Positions 25,744 to 40,788 of a stretch of 64,000 bases of DNA are shown here, one piece after another; the stretch's first letter is position 1, and each line of letters starts with the position of its first letter. The notes under the pieces were generated by a model, which worked only from the letters and a program-made list of their open reading frames with translations, was not told the origin of the DNA and did not search any database. The position numbers and the translations under genes are program-made. The stretch covers positions 471,474 through 535,473 of the forward strand of contig CAJJDP010000023.1 of NCBI GenBank assembly GCA_905182995.1, given 5' to 3'. The stretch is from Paramecium octaurelia. Taxonomy: Eukaryota > Ciliophora > Oligohymenophorea > Peniculida > Parameciidae.

Positions 25744-28700
25744 ATGAGTAGTAATATCGTAGTGGTTTTGGATAACAAAAGGTATTTGGGTTAACAATCT
25801 CAATTATAATTGGTAATGAGAGTTACTCTGTTGGTTGTATCAAGTGCTATGTCAATTTTGGAAGATGATCCAGCTTCAGCATTGCTTTTGTTGCTGGGTT
25901 GTGATTAGATGTTTAAGGGATTGACTAATAAATAATAAGGTTATCTAAGAGTACAGATTCTAAATGGACTAGGTTGTTATTATAGAAGAGTGGGGTAATT
26001 AGAAAAAGCATTAGAACAATTAGAATGCGCATTGGCAGTGATAAAAAAATATAGTTTGAAAGAGGTTGCAGTTACTCATCTAAATTTATCTGTAGTACTA
26101 TCCTTAGTGGACGAGTATTATTGTAATTATATTAGCCTTTAGCCATGAGGGGGCATTAGAAAATGCAAAGAAGGCAGTTACGGAAAGTCACAAAGAATAT
26201 TAATGCTTTATAAGAAATCATATATCATTGTAAACATTCAAATTCTAGCGATGCGTAAGTTCATTAGCAATCTCATTCTACAATGTTGGAGTCCAGGAGT
26301 AATATTTTTAAAAATATTAATTTGCATTATAAGCATATGCATCAGCATTCAAAGTGGCTGAAGATAATCTGGGCATCCATAATTATCTAACACTTTAATT
26401 GAAGAACATATACGAAGAATTTGCGAGATAATTAGCAATGGCTGAAGGTTAAAAGCTTGCCATTACATCTTTGAATAATAAATTTTAGATTAGAGCTAAT
26501 ATTAAAAGTCAATATGCTCAAAGCGTGTTGAAGAATTAGCCATAAGAAGCTGTTAGAAAAGCTACTGATAGAATTTTTTAATCAGGAACCAAAAGATTAG
26601 GTTAATCTCTTAGACCATAATCAGCAATGATGAGTCATTCACAACACACAAAATTAAAATCCTTTGATTTTACTAAAAGAGAAGGATATACCACTCATTA
26701 ATAGATATATACGACTAATTACACCTTAAATCAATTTAGTGAAGATAACACAAAGTCTGAAATTGAAAAATTATAAAAATCAAAATTATTACAACATTGT
26801 ATCTAAAATCTAGAATCAGTAATTATACATAATATTATTAGCAAGCTTAAAAGGAGAAAGAAAAACTAAAAAGAGTTTAGGAAGAAAAATAATAAGAATT
26901 ATAAAAATTAGAAGCCTTTCGTTATATAAATGAATAAATACGGTAAAAGAAACAATACAAACACTAAAACTAAAACTAAACCGTAAAAGATATGAAGCAA
27001 TCAATAGATTAGACTAAATAGATTTATAACACAGATCCCTAAATTTAGGAAATCTTAGATCAAAGCGAACCTTAGCCTTTGGTTGCTCATTAATAATAAA
27101 TCAAATCATCAAAAACAGAACGAGAAGAAAACCTATTGAAAAATTAAATTAGTTCTAATTATAAGAATCTAAAAAAAGGAGAATTACATAAAAGATTGTC
27201 TTTTGAAACCACACTTGATTAAAAGGGAGTTTAAAATTTGAATAGAAAATTGGAATTTGAATAGGATTCATCACTCAGAAATAATGATTTTTTATAACAT
27301 ATATCATGTAAGTAGATTTAAGATTTAGTAGAAATTAATGAAGTTAATTAAGAAAAGAAGAATAATTAAGGTGTTGAAAACTAAATAGAAGAAATAATTC
27401 AATAAAATATTATGATATTCAAAAAATAATAATAAGAATTAAGTATAAATAAAATTCAAAAATTTTGGAAATCAAGTTAAATAAAATTAAGTGAAAGAAT
27501 TTTAAAATTAGAATCTAAATATCAATTAATCACATCTAAACAATATTCTAAAGTAATGGGTGAAAATAACAACTTCCATAATGGGATTATTTTTCTTGGC
27601 TACCATCAGAAACATAAGATAGATATTGTGTTCATTGACTTTTATGTACTCAAAAAATCTTAGAGAATTTGTTAAAATTTAAACTAAAAATTATAACATA
27701 TTTTAATTTTAACTGTTTCAACGACTTTTGATATAACTAAAGATATTTTAGAGAGTTTTGAAAAGTAATTAATACCTTTAATTCAAACCAATAATTAAGA
27801 ACTTATTATAAAAAGTCATCTGCTAGAAATTGAAATAAAATCAACAAAAAAGCTTGTTTCAATAAAGTTTGATGTAAACTAATTAAAGCTTTATGAATAA
27901 TTTCATAAACTTGAAGAAAGTATCCAAAACCATTAAATTCCAACTACAATTGCTGATATTTAATCATTTAATATTGATTCTATTGTCATTTAAAAATCTG
28001 CTTCATTAAACTTAGAGTTTACCTAATAACCATTTTAAGAAATATCTTTAGTATCTGAATAAATTTTATAAGATACAAATCTAGTGAAATAAGTAAAGAA
28101 TTTAAATGAAGTTTAGGAACAACTTTCGGTTGATTTACAAATCTAGTTTAGCTAGGCTCAATAAGAAAGCAAACATGGTAGTGACGATGTTAAAAAAGCG
28201 AGTTAAACTGGATAATTTAATATTAATTTTCTATCCTTCCAATAATAGTAATCCTTATAAAAGATCTAGATAAGGCAATAGAAGAAGAAAATGAAAACGA
28301 AAAATAAGGAGAAAATCAACTCAAAGAAACCACATAAAATTTAGATTTCACTCTTCAAGACAATGAATCCAATATCAATAATTCAATAATAGGTGTAATT
28401 AATAATGTAGAAACAGAAAACTAATAATTCGATAAAATCAATAAGAACAAAGAAAAACCTTCAGCAAATCAAACAATTTTAGAAGAGGAAGAAGAAAATT
28501 AGTATAACAATAATAGTATCGAAGAAGGAAAACAGTTGAAAGAATATTATGTAGAAAGCTAGTCTTTTTATTCTAACTCAGATAATAACAACAAGGATCA
28601 ATCATTATAAAATCAAGACGAATAAACCAAATAAAACAGTCAAGCTTTTCCAGATGAAAAATCTTAAATCAATATTCTTCAAGTACCTTTGCAGCAGTAT

Positions 28701-30055
28701 CAAGGTTTTAGTAAATAAACAAGTTTGCAATTACCAGATTCAATGAAGGAAAATATTGATTCTGATAAAGAAAGTAAGCATTTTATTTTCATTTTAGTTT
28801 CTTCGATAAAACAATAACGCTATGAGAATGTAGGCATTATAACTGGAATTAATAAGATAAATGGAACACTCATATTTATTCATATCCTTATAAACAAAGA
28901 ATAATAATTTTTTTAAGCAAAGATAGAAGTAGAAAACATCAATATTAAACCTACTTACTTTAAAGTTGAAAATGTAGAGAAAACAATTAAGAAGCCTTAA
29001 AAGTATTTAAAAGGATTTCTGGTAAATTGGAAAAATTAAACTATCTTAAAGATTTACACAAAAGCTCATGAAAATGCTGTTCTAAAACTATAAAAAAAAT
29101 TCAATTTTGATCATTATAGAAGGCATACTACATTTAAATTAACAAAAACTGACATAGAAGGTACATTACATGTAGGTTCCAAAAAATAGATAATTTATTT
29201 AGCAATCCAAACATAATCCACATAGCAAAGAAATTCTTACACTTTTAGAGAAGAAAACTATGATCAATTTATTAAAAATATATCTTTGAGAATCATAAAT
29301 AATCTTAAATTTTCTGAAGAAAAAGGAATCTATTTAGAATAGGAAGCCTAACATAAAATTTTAGTTTAGAATCAATAAGGTATATTCTTTTGTAATTTAA
29401 GCTAATATTTTTAAATTGGTAAAATCCTAAAATGCCTATTAATTCATAGGATTTGGACTATTGATTGGAATTTATGATTCGGTCCATTAAAAGATAATTA
29501 TTGCAAGTGACAATCAAAAGGTTAAGGCTTATTTGGTTGATATTCCTAAGTCAATATCTAGGGATTAAATCTTTTCATTTTCACAAAATTTATTAAATAG
29601 AGTATTTCTTTATTTTAATCCATATTTAGACTTTTATCTTTGAAATAAATAATGAAAGTTTTGTAAATTATTATAAGGAGAAGGATGAAGACTCTGTTAA
29701 AAAAATTTAAAATGCTATCTTTAAATATTAAACAATCAAAACTTTAACAGTTTGTTATAACAATTTTGAAAAAGGGAAAATAATTAAAAATGAGGTGGTT
29801 GTAGAATTGGAAAGAAGAATTAAAAGGATTTATGGCATAAAATGTTAAGAGAAATTTTATTAAATAGGAAAATTAAAAGAATAGGAATTTAAAAATTTGA
29901 TTTTTAACTTTTAGAAAATAATAGGCACTTTCTTAATTTAAAAAAATAATAAAATTGAAATTGATGTGAATTCAATTATAGAATTTTTAAATTAAGACGG
30001 CCAGTTTTTTAATTTATTAAATATGGATTTAAAGGATTTTATTCTTTAATTATGA
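25744..30055 (+). CDS. Large TPR / coiled-coil protein with IQ-like motifs
   Basis: ATG 25744 to TGA 30053-30055, about 1,400 residues. The N-terminal third contains TPR-like helices: LNGLGCYYRRVGQLEKALEQ, DHEGALENAKKAVTES and FQKYQFALQAYASAFKVAED. Confident introns include 26115-26142 (28 nt) and 26819-26841 (23 nt). A charged coiled coil follows (QKEKEKLKRVQEEKQQELQK), then Gln/Asn/Glu-rich regions and several basic IQ-like segments (INKIQKFWKSSQIKLSERI; QKYLKGFLVNWKNQ), which suggest calmodulin binding. The final segment, NLLNMDLKDFILQL, closes the frame. TPR proteins act as scaffolds; the Paramecium partner is unknown. At about 28,205-28,265 the reading frame must change without an ordinary GT-AG intron (see findings), so the call as a single gene is likely but not certain. 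Confidence 0.68.
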
Positions 30056-30186
30056 AAACTTTATATATATTCTATGACTTTAAATAATTAAGATAATATG
30101 ATTTTAATCAATATATATTAAATGTACAACTATATTTATAGGTTTACTAATGTATATTTATTAACATAGAAATATCATTGTATTTC

Positions 30187-31272
30187 TCAAGTGTGAAAAA
30201 TTTAAATTAACTCTTCTGATACAGCAGAAGGAGTGAAAACTCCTACATCTGTAAATAGTAATGTAATCAAGTCTGGGGGAGTATAATCACACAAAGGATT
30301 GATGAGCTGAATTCAATATAAATAAAATACATCCAAATTTTCAGGCAGTTTTAATTTTTCTGAAAATTATGGTTCTTCTTAGCTATATCTGATTGAATCG
30401 CTTAAATCTTTTTATGATAATGGGAATAATCGTGTGAATTTAAAACTTTCAGCTAATACATAAAATGGTTTTTTCTAGAATTTTGCACAAATAGCTGTTG
30501 TATAGGTACCCACTCTATTTATGATACCTCCATTTTCTACTACTGCTTCAGCTCCTGTCAAGACCATATCTATATTCTCCATAACTTATCCAATTGCAGA
30601 ATCAAATATTAATTTACAAGGGTATCCAATTTCTGTCAATTATCTATATGTTTCTATTCCCTCTGATTTTGGTCTGCATTCAGGAATGTAAATTTGCATA
30701 ACAATCCCAGCCTTGAATGCCTCTATCAAAGAATAGATCACAACATTAGAGTATCCAACAACCAAGACTTTCTAAAATACAAATTTTCTAATATACGAAT
30801 CTATTATTAAAGAATTTTAAGCATTATGTCTTAATGTTATCTTTAGAACGATTGATAATGTCTATTAACTCTTGTGAAATTTCTATAAGAGATGATTTCA
30901 ACGCCTCCATACTATCTGCTTTTGAGTGTTACAAACCTTTACTAATGTAATGCTGATAAATAGTCTGAGTCGATCTTAAAACTAATTCTGATCTTCCATG
31001 ACCAGCTTATGCATGATTAATCAAATATTCTCCTGCAGTTTTAATTTCATGTGTTAAACCCTACATTGTCATTTCTTGATCAGGACATAAATTTACCTTT
31101 ACTATTTGTGATCAAATTTATCATCACTTTGATCAAAATCACAGCATAATGTTCGTGTGTTGTTTCATTTAATAAAGTAAACTCATCAAGCACTATGAAT
31201 ATATTTAAGTAATAAACCTTTTTTCAAAGTGGTTGACATGGAATCAGATTTGGATGATAAACTTAAATTCAT
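30187..31272 (-). CDS. Translation initiation factor eIF2B subunit alpha
   Basis: Starts at ATG 31272-31270 and ends TGA 30189-30187, with four introns of 22-25 nt. Conserved blocks of the eIF2B-alpha/ribose-5-phosphate-isomerase-like family occur in order: [105 protein letters not shown]. This regulatory subunit of the eIF2B guanine-nucleotide exchange complex senses phosphorylated eIF2. Wording such as [20 protein letters not shown] matches the alpha subunit better than beta or delta. The length, around 330 residues, is normal. It converges with the TPR gene. Confidence 0.9.
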
Positions 31273-31381
31273 AACTTTATATAATTATATAATTTGTGAA
31301 TGTATACTTTAGAATTAATAATTACCAATTAATTATTAAAAGTTACTAATTTATATATTGTATAGTTCAATTTCCATAGTG

Positions 31382-33301
31382 ATGCTTAAAGAGAATAGAA
31401 TTGATTATGTCTAATATTTTTCTCTTTCCAAATTAGTGGTACTTTCCAATAATTTATTATTAAGAAAGTAATCCAACCTTTTAGGCACTATTCATAAATA
31501 TTTTTTAAGATAGGTATCTTTTCCGAAAGTTTGTTATTTTATTAATTCGGTTTATATTTACAATGTAAACTATGATATCAGAATGAGCAAATTTTATATG
31601 TAAATCAGTGATTTTTTGATAATTTTGTTAAAAAATGTTTAAATAAAGGCTAATGAAGACAAAAAAAATAGAGTAATAGTTGGTATATCAATTCAATAAT
31701 TTGATTTATTTACACAAATTGATGATATTAATATTTATATGAAATAAAAATAAATTAAATTTAGAAGCTCATTTTCCTCGTGTTTTTCAAATTTAAGACT
31801 GAGAACTTAAGTCCTTATTTTGTAAATTATTTATTTAGTAATCATAACCACTTGCCTCACTTGTTTGACATTAATAATTTAAAAAAATATCATTAACACT
31901 ATAGCTATAGATTCTTAGCAGGTGTTAACATAAAAAGAGATGAATCGAATATCTGACAATTATCTATATTAATTTATTTAATAGATAAATAATGGATTTT
32001 TTTAAAGGGCTCAATCATTAAATGCCATAAACTCATTGTATTTTGTAGCTTAAGATAAAAATTTGAAGTTTCAACAAAACCTTGATATTTGCTAAACATT
32101 TGTTAGTAACCTAGAGCTAATGTAACAGATTGAAACATCATATTGCTTTTGTTATGGTCTAGCTGGTGATCCCAACTAATAATATGAGGATAAACTCAGA
32201 TTGAGCAACATTCTCAGTATCACATCTACAATTTAATCAAACTATACATAATTGTATTATTCCTCAAACACTGATGATCAATTTTACACATTTAAGCCTT
32301 GCCAGAATGTGCCATCGGCCTGGATTCCTAAATAGCGGCCATGGTATCAATAACACAACTAAAGTAACTTAGAAATTTAATACACCTCTGCCTATATTGA
32401 TTATGGAGGAGGTGTATGTTTAACTCAAACGAAATCATTAACAAATGAACAAAATATCTCCATAGGTATCATAGCGAATGATATGACGATGGCATAGTTT
32501 TCAACTTTTACATATAATTAAATTGCTGAATTTCTTTTAATTGATTTTAAAGGGTAAATTTTACTCAGTAATCATTATGTTAAAGGATAAGAAATTGTAG
32601 ATTACTTTTAAAATGTTTCAAAAACTGGTTTTAATGAAACTGACTTTAACATCCTGCTTAACTATTAATAGAACAATTCCTATACAGATCTATGTTAAAT
32701 ACATATCAATAATACTTTTTGTCTATTTGATAAGCTAAGACAAAAACTATTTTATTTTAAGTTAGGCCTAATAATGAATAATAAATACATTGTAGTAGCT
32801 AAATTTGATCCCTTTCTATACTCGAGTGCGATGAATTCCTTGTTGCAGGAAATCAATGATAAAAATGATTAGATGGCTACTCTTTTAATAGGCATGATAA
32901 TTTTAGCCTTTTTTATCTTTTTTATTTCCTTCATTGTGACGACTCTAGTATTGCAACGTCCTATTGAATAGTTAATGTATTATTCAAATCGGTCGAATAA
33001 AACAGGGAAATTTCTTTAGACTTAGTTTCCAAAGATTTAGATGGGAACAAATATTGGTGAACTGAATTTAGCATTTTTTAATTTATTAAATTAACAGCGT
33101 AGCAACAAAAAAGATTGCTAAGAACGCAACAAATAATTATCGTAAGAAACATACTAATATCAGAAAAATATTAATTGTATGTATTTGAATATTCCCGATA
33201 AAATATTCCAAAATTTACTTGTAATTTATGATTTGAATATTATAGAATTTAAACTATCCAATACTATTTAACTGTTAAAAAAGATTGATGCTGAGACGTG
33301 A
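31382..33301 (+). CDS. Two-TM Cache-domain membrane sensor
   Basis: One frame without introns, 639 codons, from ATG 31382 to TGA 33299-33301. A cytosolic N-terminal ~140 residues leads to a first membrane helix (LQIIYLVIITTCLTCLTLII). An extracellular region of ~310 residues follows, then a second helix (LLIGMIILAFFIFFISFIVT) and a cytosolic tail of ~120 residues. The extracellular part carries the double-Cache signature: WIPKQRPWYQQHNQ, then YTSAYIDYGGGVCLTQTKSL and ISIGIIANDM. Cache domains bind small ligands in chemoreceptors, histidine kinases and alpha2-delta subunits. Here no kinase, cyclase or other output domain follows the second helix. It may signal through a partner or the short tail. 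An unusual, clean sensor topology. Confidence 0.8.
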
Positions 33302-33476
33302 GCAAATCATAATATTTAATTTTATTAGGATGATCAATTATAAAATCTATCGCTTTGGTGAATACAAATCTGAAACTAATTTGAATAACTGTTGAATATT
33401 TTTTAGTCTATATTTATATATAAATAGATTCTAACTTCTAATACTATTAAATATAAATTAGATAATTCAATTTAAA

Positions 33477-36400
33477 ACCTGATGGGAAGTGATGGGCTCT
33501 TCCTGATTCTGATTTAAAAGACCTTGTTCTAATTTGTAAAAGTGGCCTTTTAAGCTAACTAAATGGCCATAATTGCCTTGTTCAATAATTTAACCCTTAT
33601 CAAATACATAAATGATTTTACAATTCTAAGGATAAATAAATGATTTTACCTTAATTGTAGACATCCTGTGAGCTATAACAACGGATGTCTTTTCTTTTAG
33701 ACATTCTTCCAATTATTATTATACCAAAGATTCTACGTTAGAATCTAAGGCACTTGTAGACTCATCAAATAAATAAATTTTTGAATTTCTCAACAACGCC
33801 CTGGAAATAGCAATCCTTTATTTTTGACCCCCTGAAATTAGACTCCCTTTGGTACCAACCTTTTTATTAAATCCTGAATTAGTTTGATCCTCACATTGTT
33901 CATCCATAATGAATTCATAAGCATGTGATAATTTTGATTTTTAAATGATATCCTCTTCAGTAGCATTGGTTTAATTGTATCTAATATTGTAGGCAATAGA
34001 TTCATTAAAGAGCTATGGCTCTTAAGAAACAATTGAGATTTATTGCCTAAGAAATCTGAGATCGTAGTCATAGATTGATATGCCATCTAAAGTAATTTCC
34101 CCAGAATTAACATCATATAGTCTGAAAAGTAGCTAGAATATTGTTGATTTACCACAACCAGAACATCCAACTAAACCAACATTATGGCCTGCATCAATTT
34201 TAATACTTAAATTTTTCAAAACAATCAAGTTTGGTCTTTATGGATAAGAAAAGATAACATTCTTAAATTCAATATTACCAAGAATGTTTCTTTTAATTCT
34301 TGGATGTTGTAGTCTCTATTCTCTTTAGTATTCATCTTCAGTCTCTAACAGACTAAAATAATAGGCAATTGAGTTCTTAGTTTTATTATTATCCGATTGA
34401 AAATATATAGTTTTTGCCCCTCCCACAACAGAGAATATAATGGCTAAAATGGTTTAATAAATAGCCAGAATAGGGAGATCATCATATATAGTGAGTAGAG
34501 TTCCCATCAAAAATAAGTATCCATTAACAATAAATGGTTTCATTTAGGCATATCCAGAACTGAATCCAACCTAGGCACCAAATTTTTTGACTTGTCTAGA
34601 AGGCTCTTCTAATTGGTTAGCATATTAATTGACGATAAAGGTCTCTGCTCTTAATGAATAGACAGTCCTAATATTTGTTAAGGTATCCATCAACAACTTG
34701 TTGCTATTGATATATGCCTTTTGTGCAAATGATTGCTATGAACCTACAACATATCTTTCACTTAAGCATCCACCTATATATGATATTGGAGCCAAGCCTA
34801 TAGCCAATAGTGTTAATTTCCATGAAGATGCAAATGACAAGGCAAATCCTACAATAATTGCTGAATAATATTAACACTTAAATCCTATAATATTTTGAAA
34901 GAATTATTAAACTACTCTTGTATCATTGGTTACTTTAGGAGTTAAGAAGCCTATATTATTATTTGGGTTGTCATAAAAGCTGATTGGAAGCCTTAAAAAC
35001 TTCTGATAAATTTCATTTTTCATTCTAATAGTTAAACGTTCTGAATAGACACTGAAACAGAAGCATTCTAAAGCGCTGGTTACAAAATATATAAATCCTA
35101 ATATAAGTAGTGTGGTAGCGCTGTTGATAATTGTATCATCCAGAGCATTAATGAATTGTTATCTCTCATTTTCATCCTTAATTGAATTGACTCTTTGGGG
35201 ATTATGAATCAATAAATTATCTATAACATCAGCTAAAATTTATGAAAATATTGGGTATATCGATCCATTTCCCAGTGCTGCTATAGATCCAATTATAAGA
35301 TATGGTAATTCTTTGTAATTTAACACTATTAAACTCTTAATGCTTTTCCAAAATGACAACTCTGATCCATTGTCTACTGCTTCTGCTTTCATTTCTTCAT
35401 TACATTCCTTATCGAACTATTATTTTACATCGCCCTAAGTGTTTAAGACCTACACTTTAGATTTATCAAATTAATTATTTTCTTAACTAATTATTTTAGT
35501 TAATGATCCTCCAGGTATTTTTCTTTAGGTTTCCATTTCTAAAAACGTTAGAGTTCCAATACCATTCTCTTCTTTCTATTATTGTTTGGATATCAAATAA
35601 GAGTAATGTTCACAATTTTAGAGTAATTCATTATGAGTGCCTTATCCTATGATTTCTCCTTAATTAAACACAATGATATTATCACTATCTTATACTGTAG
35701 ACAATCTGTGAGCTATTACAATTCTTGTAGTTTTGTTGAATTTCTCATCAATAATTCTAGTTATTTATTATTCATTTGTTCTATCTAAAGCACTGGTAGC
35801 TTCATCTAAAATAAGAATTTTTGGATTCTATAGTAGTGCTCTAGCCAAAGCTATACGTTATTTTTAACCACCACTGAATTGATTCCCATTAAATCCCACA
35901 TTTGTATCTAAATGATCTATTAATTCTGATGAATTCATCAAATTTAACATTGTTTGTAGTTCCTCATCTGTTGCTCTTTAGTTCCCCAACCTTAGATTTT
36001 CACGTATTGTAGTATTAAATAATGCTGGTTCTTAAGAAACTATAGAAATTTGTGATCTGAATTAATGTGTATCAATTTGACTCAAAGGAATTTGATCAGT
36101 TCCAATTAAGATTTACCCATTTTCAATTTCATAGAATTTCAAAAGGAGCTGGCCAATAGTAGACTTTCCAGAACCACTTTCTCCAACCAAAGCTATTTTC
36201 TTTCCTTGTGGTATTACAAATGAGATATTCTTCAAAACAACATGGTCTGGTTTAGATGGATAACTAAATTAAATGTTTTAAAATTTGATATCACCATCAA
36301 GATTTTCAAAGGATCCTTGAGTATTTTTCTTCTCCTGTTCTTGACTCTCATCAATTACTTGAAAGACTTCCATAGCAGCTAACTTCCCTTTTGCAAAACA

Positions 36401-37490
36401 TGATAGACATGGACCAATCTTACCTAACGACAAACTCCCCATCAATACAGATATAAAAATAGTACATATACTCCCAGAAGTATATATGGGACCTGAGTAA
36501 TCAGGGGCAATCTAAAATTAAGTCAACAGTTTTACTTAATCAGTCACAAGCACTCCACTGTAAAATATTCCTAGAGCGTAGGTAAACTATTAAACGCCAC
36601 ACATTGATCCAAAAGCAAGCCCATAATACAATCCATATTTAATTATGGATTTGGAGGAATTCAATATGACTCTCCTAAATCTTTCAAACTCAAATTCCTC
36701 TCCATCAAGTGTTTTCACGGTTTTAATTGAACTTAATACCTAAAAAATTAATTAGAAAATTACTTCTTCAACTAAAGATGAGGATTCAATATCCGATTTT
36801 TAAATGAATTACTCTCTCCATGATGCTGATATACCAATAAGGGCTATGGTAATGGCTAAGACAGGAAGAGCAGACGTAATCACCAAAGCTAGTTTCCATC
36901 CTCTATTTTTATAAATTATCTGTTTACTTAATATATCCGACTAAAAAACCGCTTAAGAATGTTGCAATCGAAAATCCAAATGTAATAACCTTATCTCCTA
37001 TGGCGTCTGATATTGCTAAGATTTCTGAATTCACTTTTGTGTTTAAGGAATTTGCGTTTATCTCGTCGTACCATTTCACTTATTTCGTCAACAGTGATTT
37101 TAAGTATTGTCTTCTCAATCTTTTGGTTTAATTTTCTGATGTTATTGAAAACGTTGTATACATGATCAGAGTCACCAAAAGAGTGCAGATTCCCAACACA
37201 AACATGTAACTATTATACTAAACTAAAAATATATACATAGTGTTGAGACCAGCCTTGTTTAGTTTGGTGTCAGCATCTTCATATGCAAAGGAGTCAGTCA
37301 GATTTCCGAAAATGATTGAATATATTGGCATTGATAAACCATTGCATATTGCTCCAACAATGCTTATTGCTATCCACACATAATCCATTTGATTTGCGAA
37401 TCTGTAAAGTTACAAATAAGATACTGGCTTGGTTACCCTTCTCTTAGTCTCTTGCTTTAGAGGATCAATTTCATTGGCTTAAGTATTCAT
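33477..37490 (-). CDS. Full-length ABC transporter, ABCB (MDR) type
   Basis: Begins with ATG 37490-37488 ([13 protein letters not shown]) and ends at TGA 33479-33477, ~1,300 residues with several short introns. The order TMD-NBD-TMD-NBD is visible. The first nucleotide-binding domain reads [20 protein letters not shown], and later [20 protein letters not shown]. The second reads [20 protein letters not shown], and [10 protein letters not shown] near the end. The N-terminal helix start ([17 protein letters not shown]) and [14 protein letters not shown] match the exporter family (P-glycoprotein). ABCB exporters pump hydrophobic compounds or peptides, and the membrane and cargo cannot be inferred. 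The last intron, 24 nt, splits the end of NBD2. Both Walker A lysines are present, so both sites are probably active. Confidence 0.88.
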
Positions 37491-37873
37491 CTTTTTATTT
37501 ATTAAAAAGATGCTACAATCAATTAAATGTGTTCAAAATAAAACGATTAGAATTCGTCATATCAAATAATGCTTATAATTAAATACGCATCAAATTTAAT
37601 ATCAGTGTTGCAGAATTTTTTCAATATTTATTTTTAAATTACTGGAAATCTAATTCATGTATAATATTAAAAATTTAAATTAAAATAATTGATGTTGAAA
37701 TTCAACTATTCAAATTGTTTTCTAAAATTTCTAACTCCTATGCTAATTAGATAAACTAATTTTTAGTATATGTATGATATCAGAGTTATTTTAAGCAAAT
37801 GGCAAGTTTAAGGTAAATACTGTAAAAGAAGTGAAATTTCTAAATATTGAAATAAATATATTATATTAAATCA
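37491..37873. other. Intergenic, nothing recognised
   Basis: About 380 bases of A/T-rich sequence between the ABC transporter start and the VAP stop (both genes on the minus strand). No frame or repeat worth naming; presumably the ABC transporter promoter. Confidence 0.5.
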
Positions 37874-38852
37874 TCAACTTGCGGTTACATACCCTAATAG
37901 AAAACAAAAGATTGCGGAGAAAAAAACATGTTGGATAGAAACAAAGATTTACGAATCTTTTTCTTAATAATTATTTAAGAGTGAGTGCTTTTACTATTCT
38001 AAACTCTTTTTTTCAGCTTCTGATTTCTCGAGTTCATTTTACAATTATAAGATTCGTGAGTTCAACAATTTTATCTAAGGATCTTCATCAATTTCATATT
38101 TAAAACCATTCTATTTTTAAGGTTAATAAGAATGTGTTTATTACTTTTGATTTTAACCATTCAAGATATTATTTTAAGAACCTGAGGATTGTTTTGAAAA
38201 GGTTTGATATTGTATCTAAAACGTTGGTTACGTAATAAACTATCTTTGGTCATCCTCCAATACTCCACTACTCTATTAAGATGCATCTTATATTAATTAT
38301 TATTATTATTATCCTTATCCAGTTCTCATTAGATGGCCAGTTTATTCATATGTAACCTCTTCCTTTACATACATTTGATCTTCGTAATATCTAAATTAAG
38401 AAGCTGATTAGTTGATGATACTTGATTACTTTATTAATAAATTTTAATCAATAGTAACAATCTCAATTTTAATTTTTTCTACTTTTGGGTTATTACTGTT
38501 TGCCTCAAAGTATTATGCCAACGACTTAGGGTCAGTCTTATTGAAGTTTTGATCATTTATATCAGCTATCAAGATTTACAATTTCGCATTTCCTTCATCA
38601 TCAATAATACTGCTTACTTTAGAACTTTACGCATTTTACTGTAATTTTGCAATTTTATCCCTTAAAGGAACCGATATAAGGCAACACCTGAATGTCTTGA
38701 GTATTGTTGGTTCTTATCTTGAAACCACAATGGCTATAATTAAGAAATACTCAATACTGAGAAGGATAATTATTTAATAATGTTAAAGTTCCTATGAAGT
38801 GATTATCAATCTTAAAGCACTCTAATCTATCTCCCTATTAAATAGAAATCAT
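37874..38852 (-). CDS. VAP-type MSP-domain protein with C-terminal membrane anchor
   Basis: ATG 38852-38850 to TGA 37876-37874 with two introns (24 and 25 nt) inside the MSP domain. The domain reads ECFKIDNHFIGTLTLLNNYP, HCGFKIRTNNTQDIQVLPYI, then LQILIADINDQNFNKTDPKS. A Gln/Ser-rich linker of ~110 residues follows, then a coiled coil (ILQLQNELEKSEAEKKSLEQ), and the chain ends with a hydrophobic segment HVFFSAIFCFLLGYVTAS. MSP, coiled coil and tail anchor is the classical VAP layout on the ER, where the protein tethers other membranes through FFAT-motif partners. The start lies close to the domain edge, so a few N-terminal residues could be missing. Confidence 0.82.
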
Positions 38853-39099
38853 AAATAAATATATTAAAATATATTTTTCATAAATGAATTTGGACTGTTT
38901 CAATTAAAATTTATTTTTGTATTTTTTGCATGCAACATGAATTTGAATTACATTTACATTTTTGCAGTTGTATAATTGATGAATGATATATATCTGAACT
39001 ATTCAGACTGTCGAATCTTGATATATAGGGAATAAAAGTAGTAGAAAGTATTATTACATTTATTTATATATACTGATTATTTTAACAATAACAAATCAA

Positions 39100-40788
<1,689 letters not shown>

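Noticed and set aside
31382..31800. Splitting the Cache gene with an intron after the first ten codons (GT...AG interval present)
   Set aside because: The unspliced frame is open for all 639 codons and gives a coherent two-TM protein, whereas removing the 28-nt interval shifts the frame away from the downstream reading.
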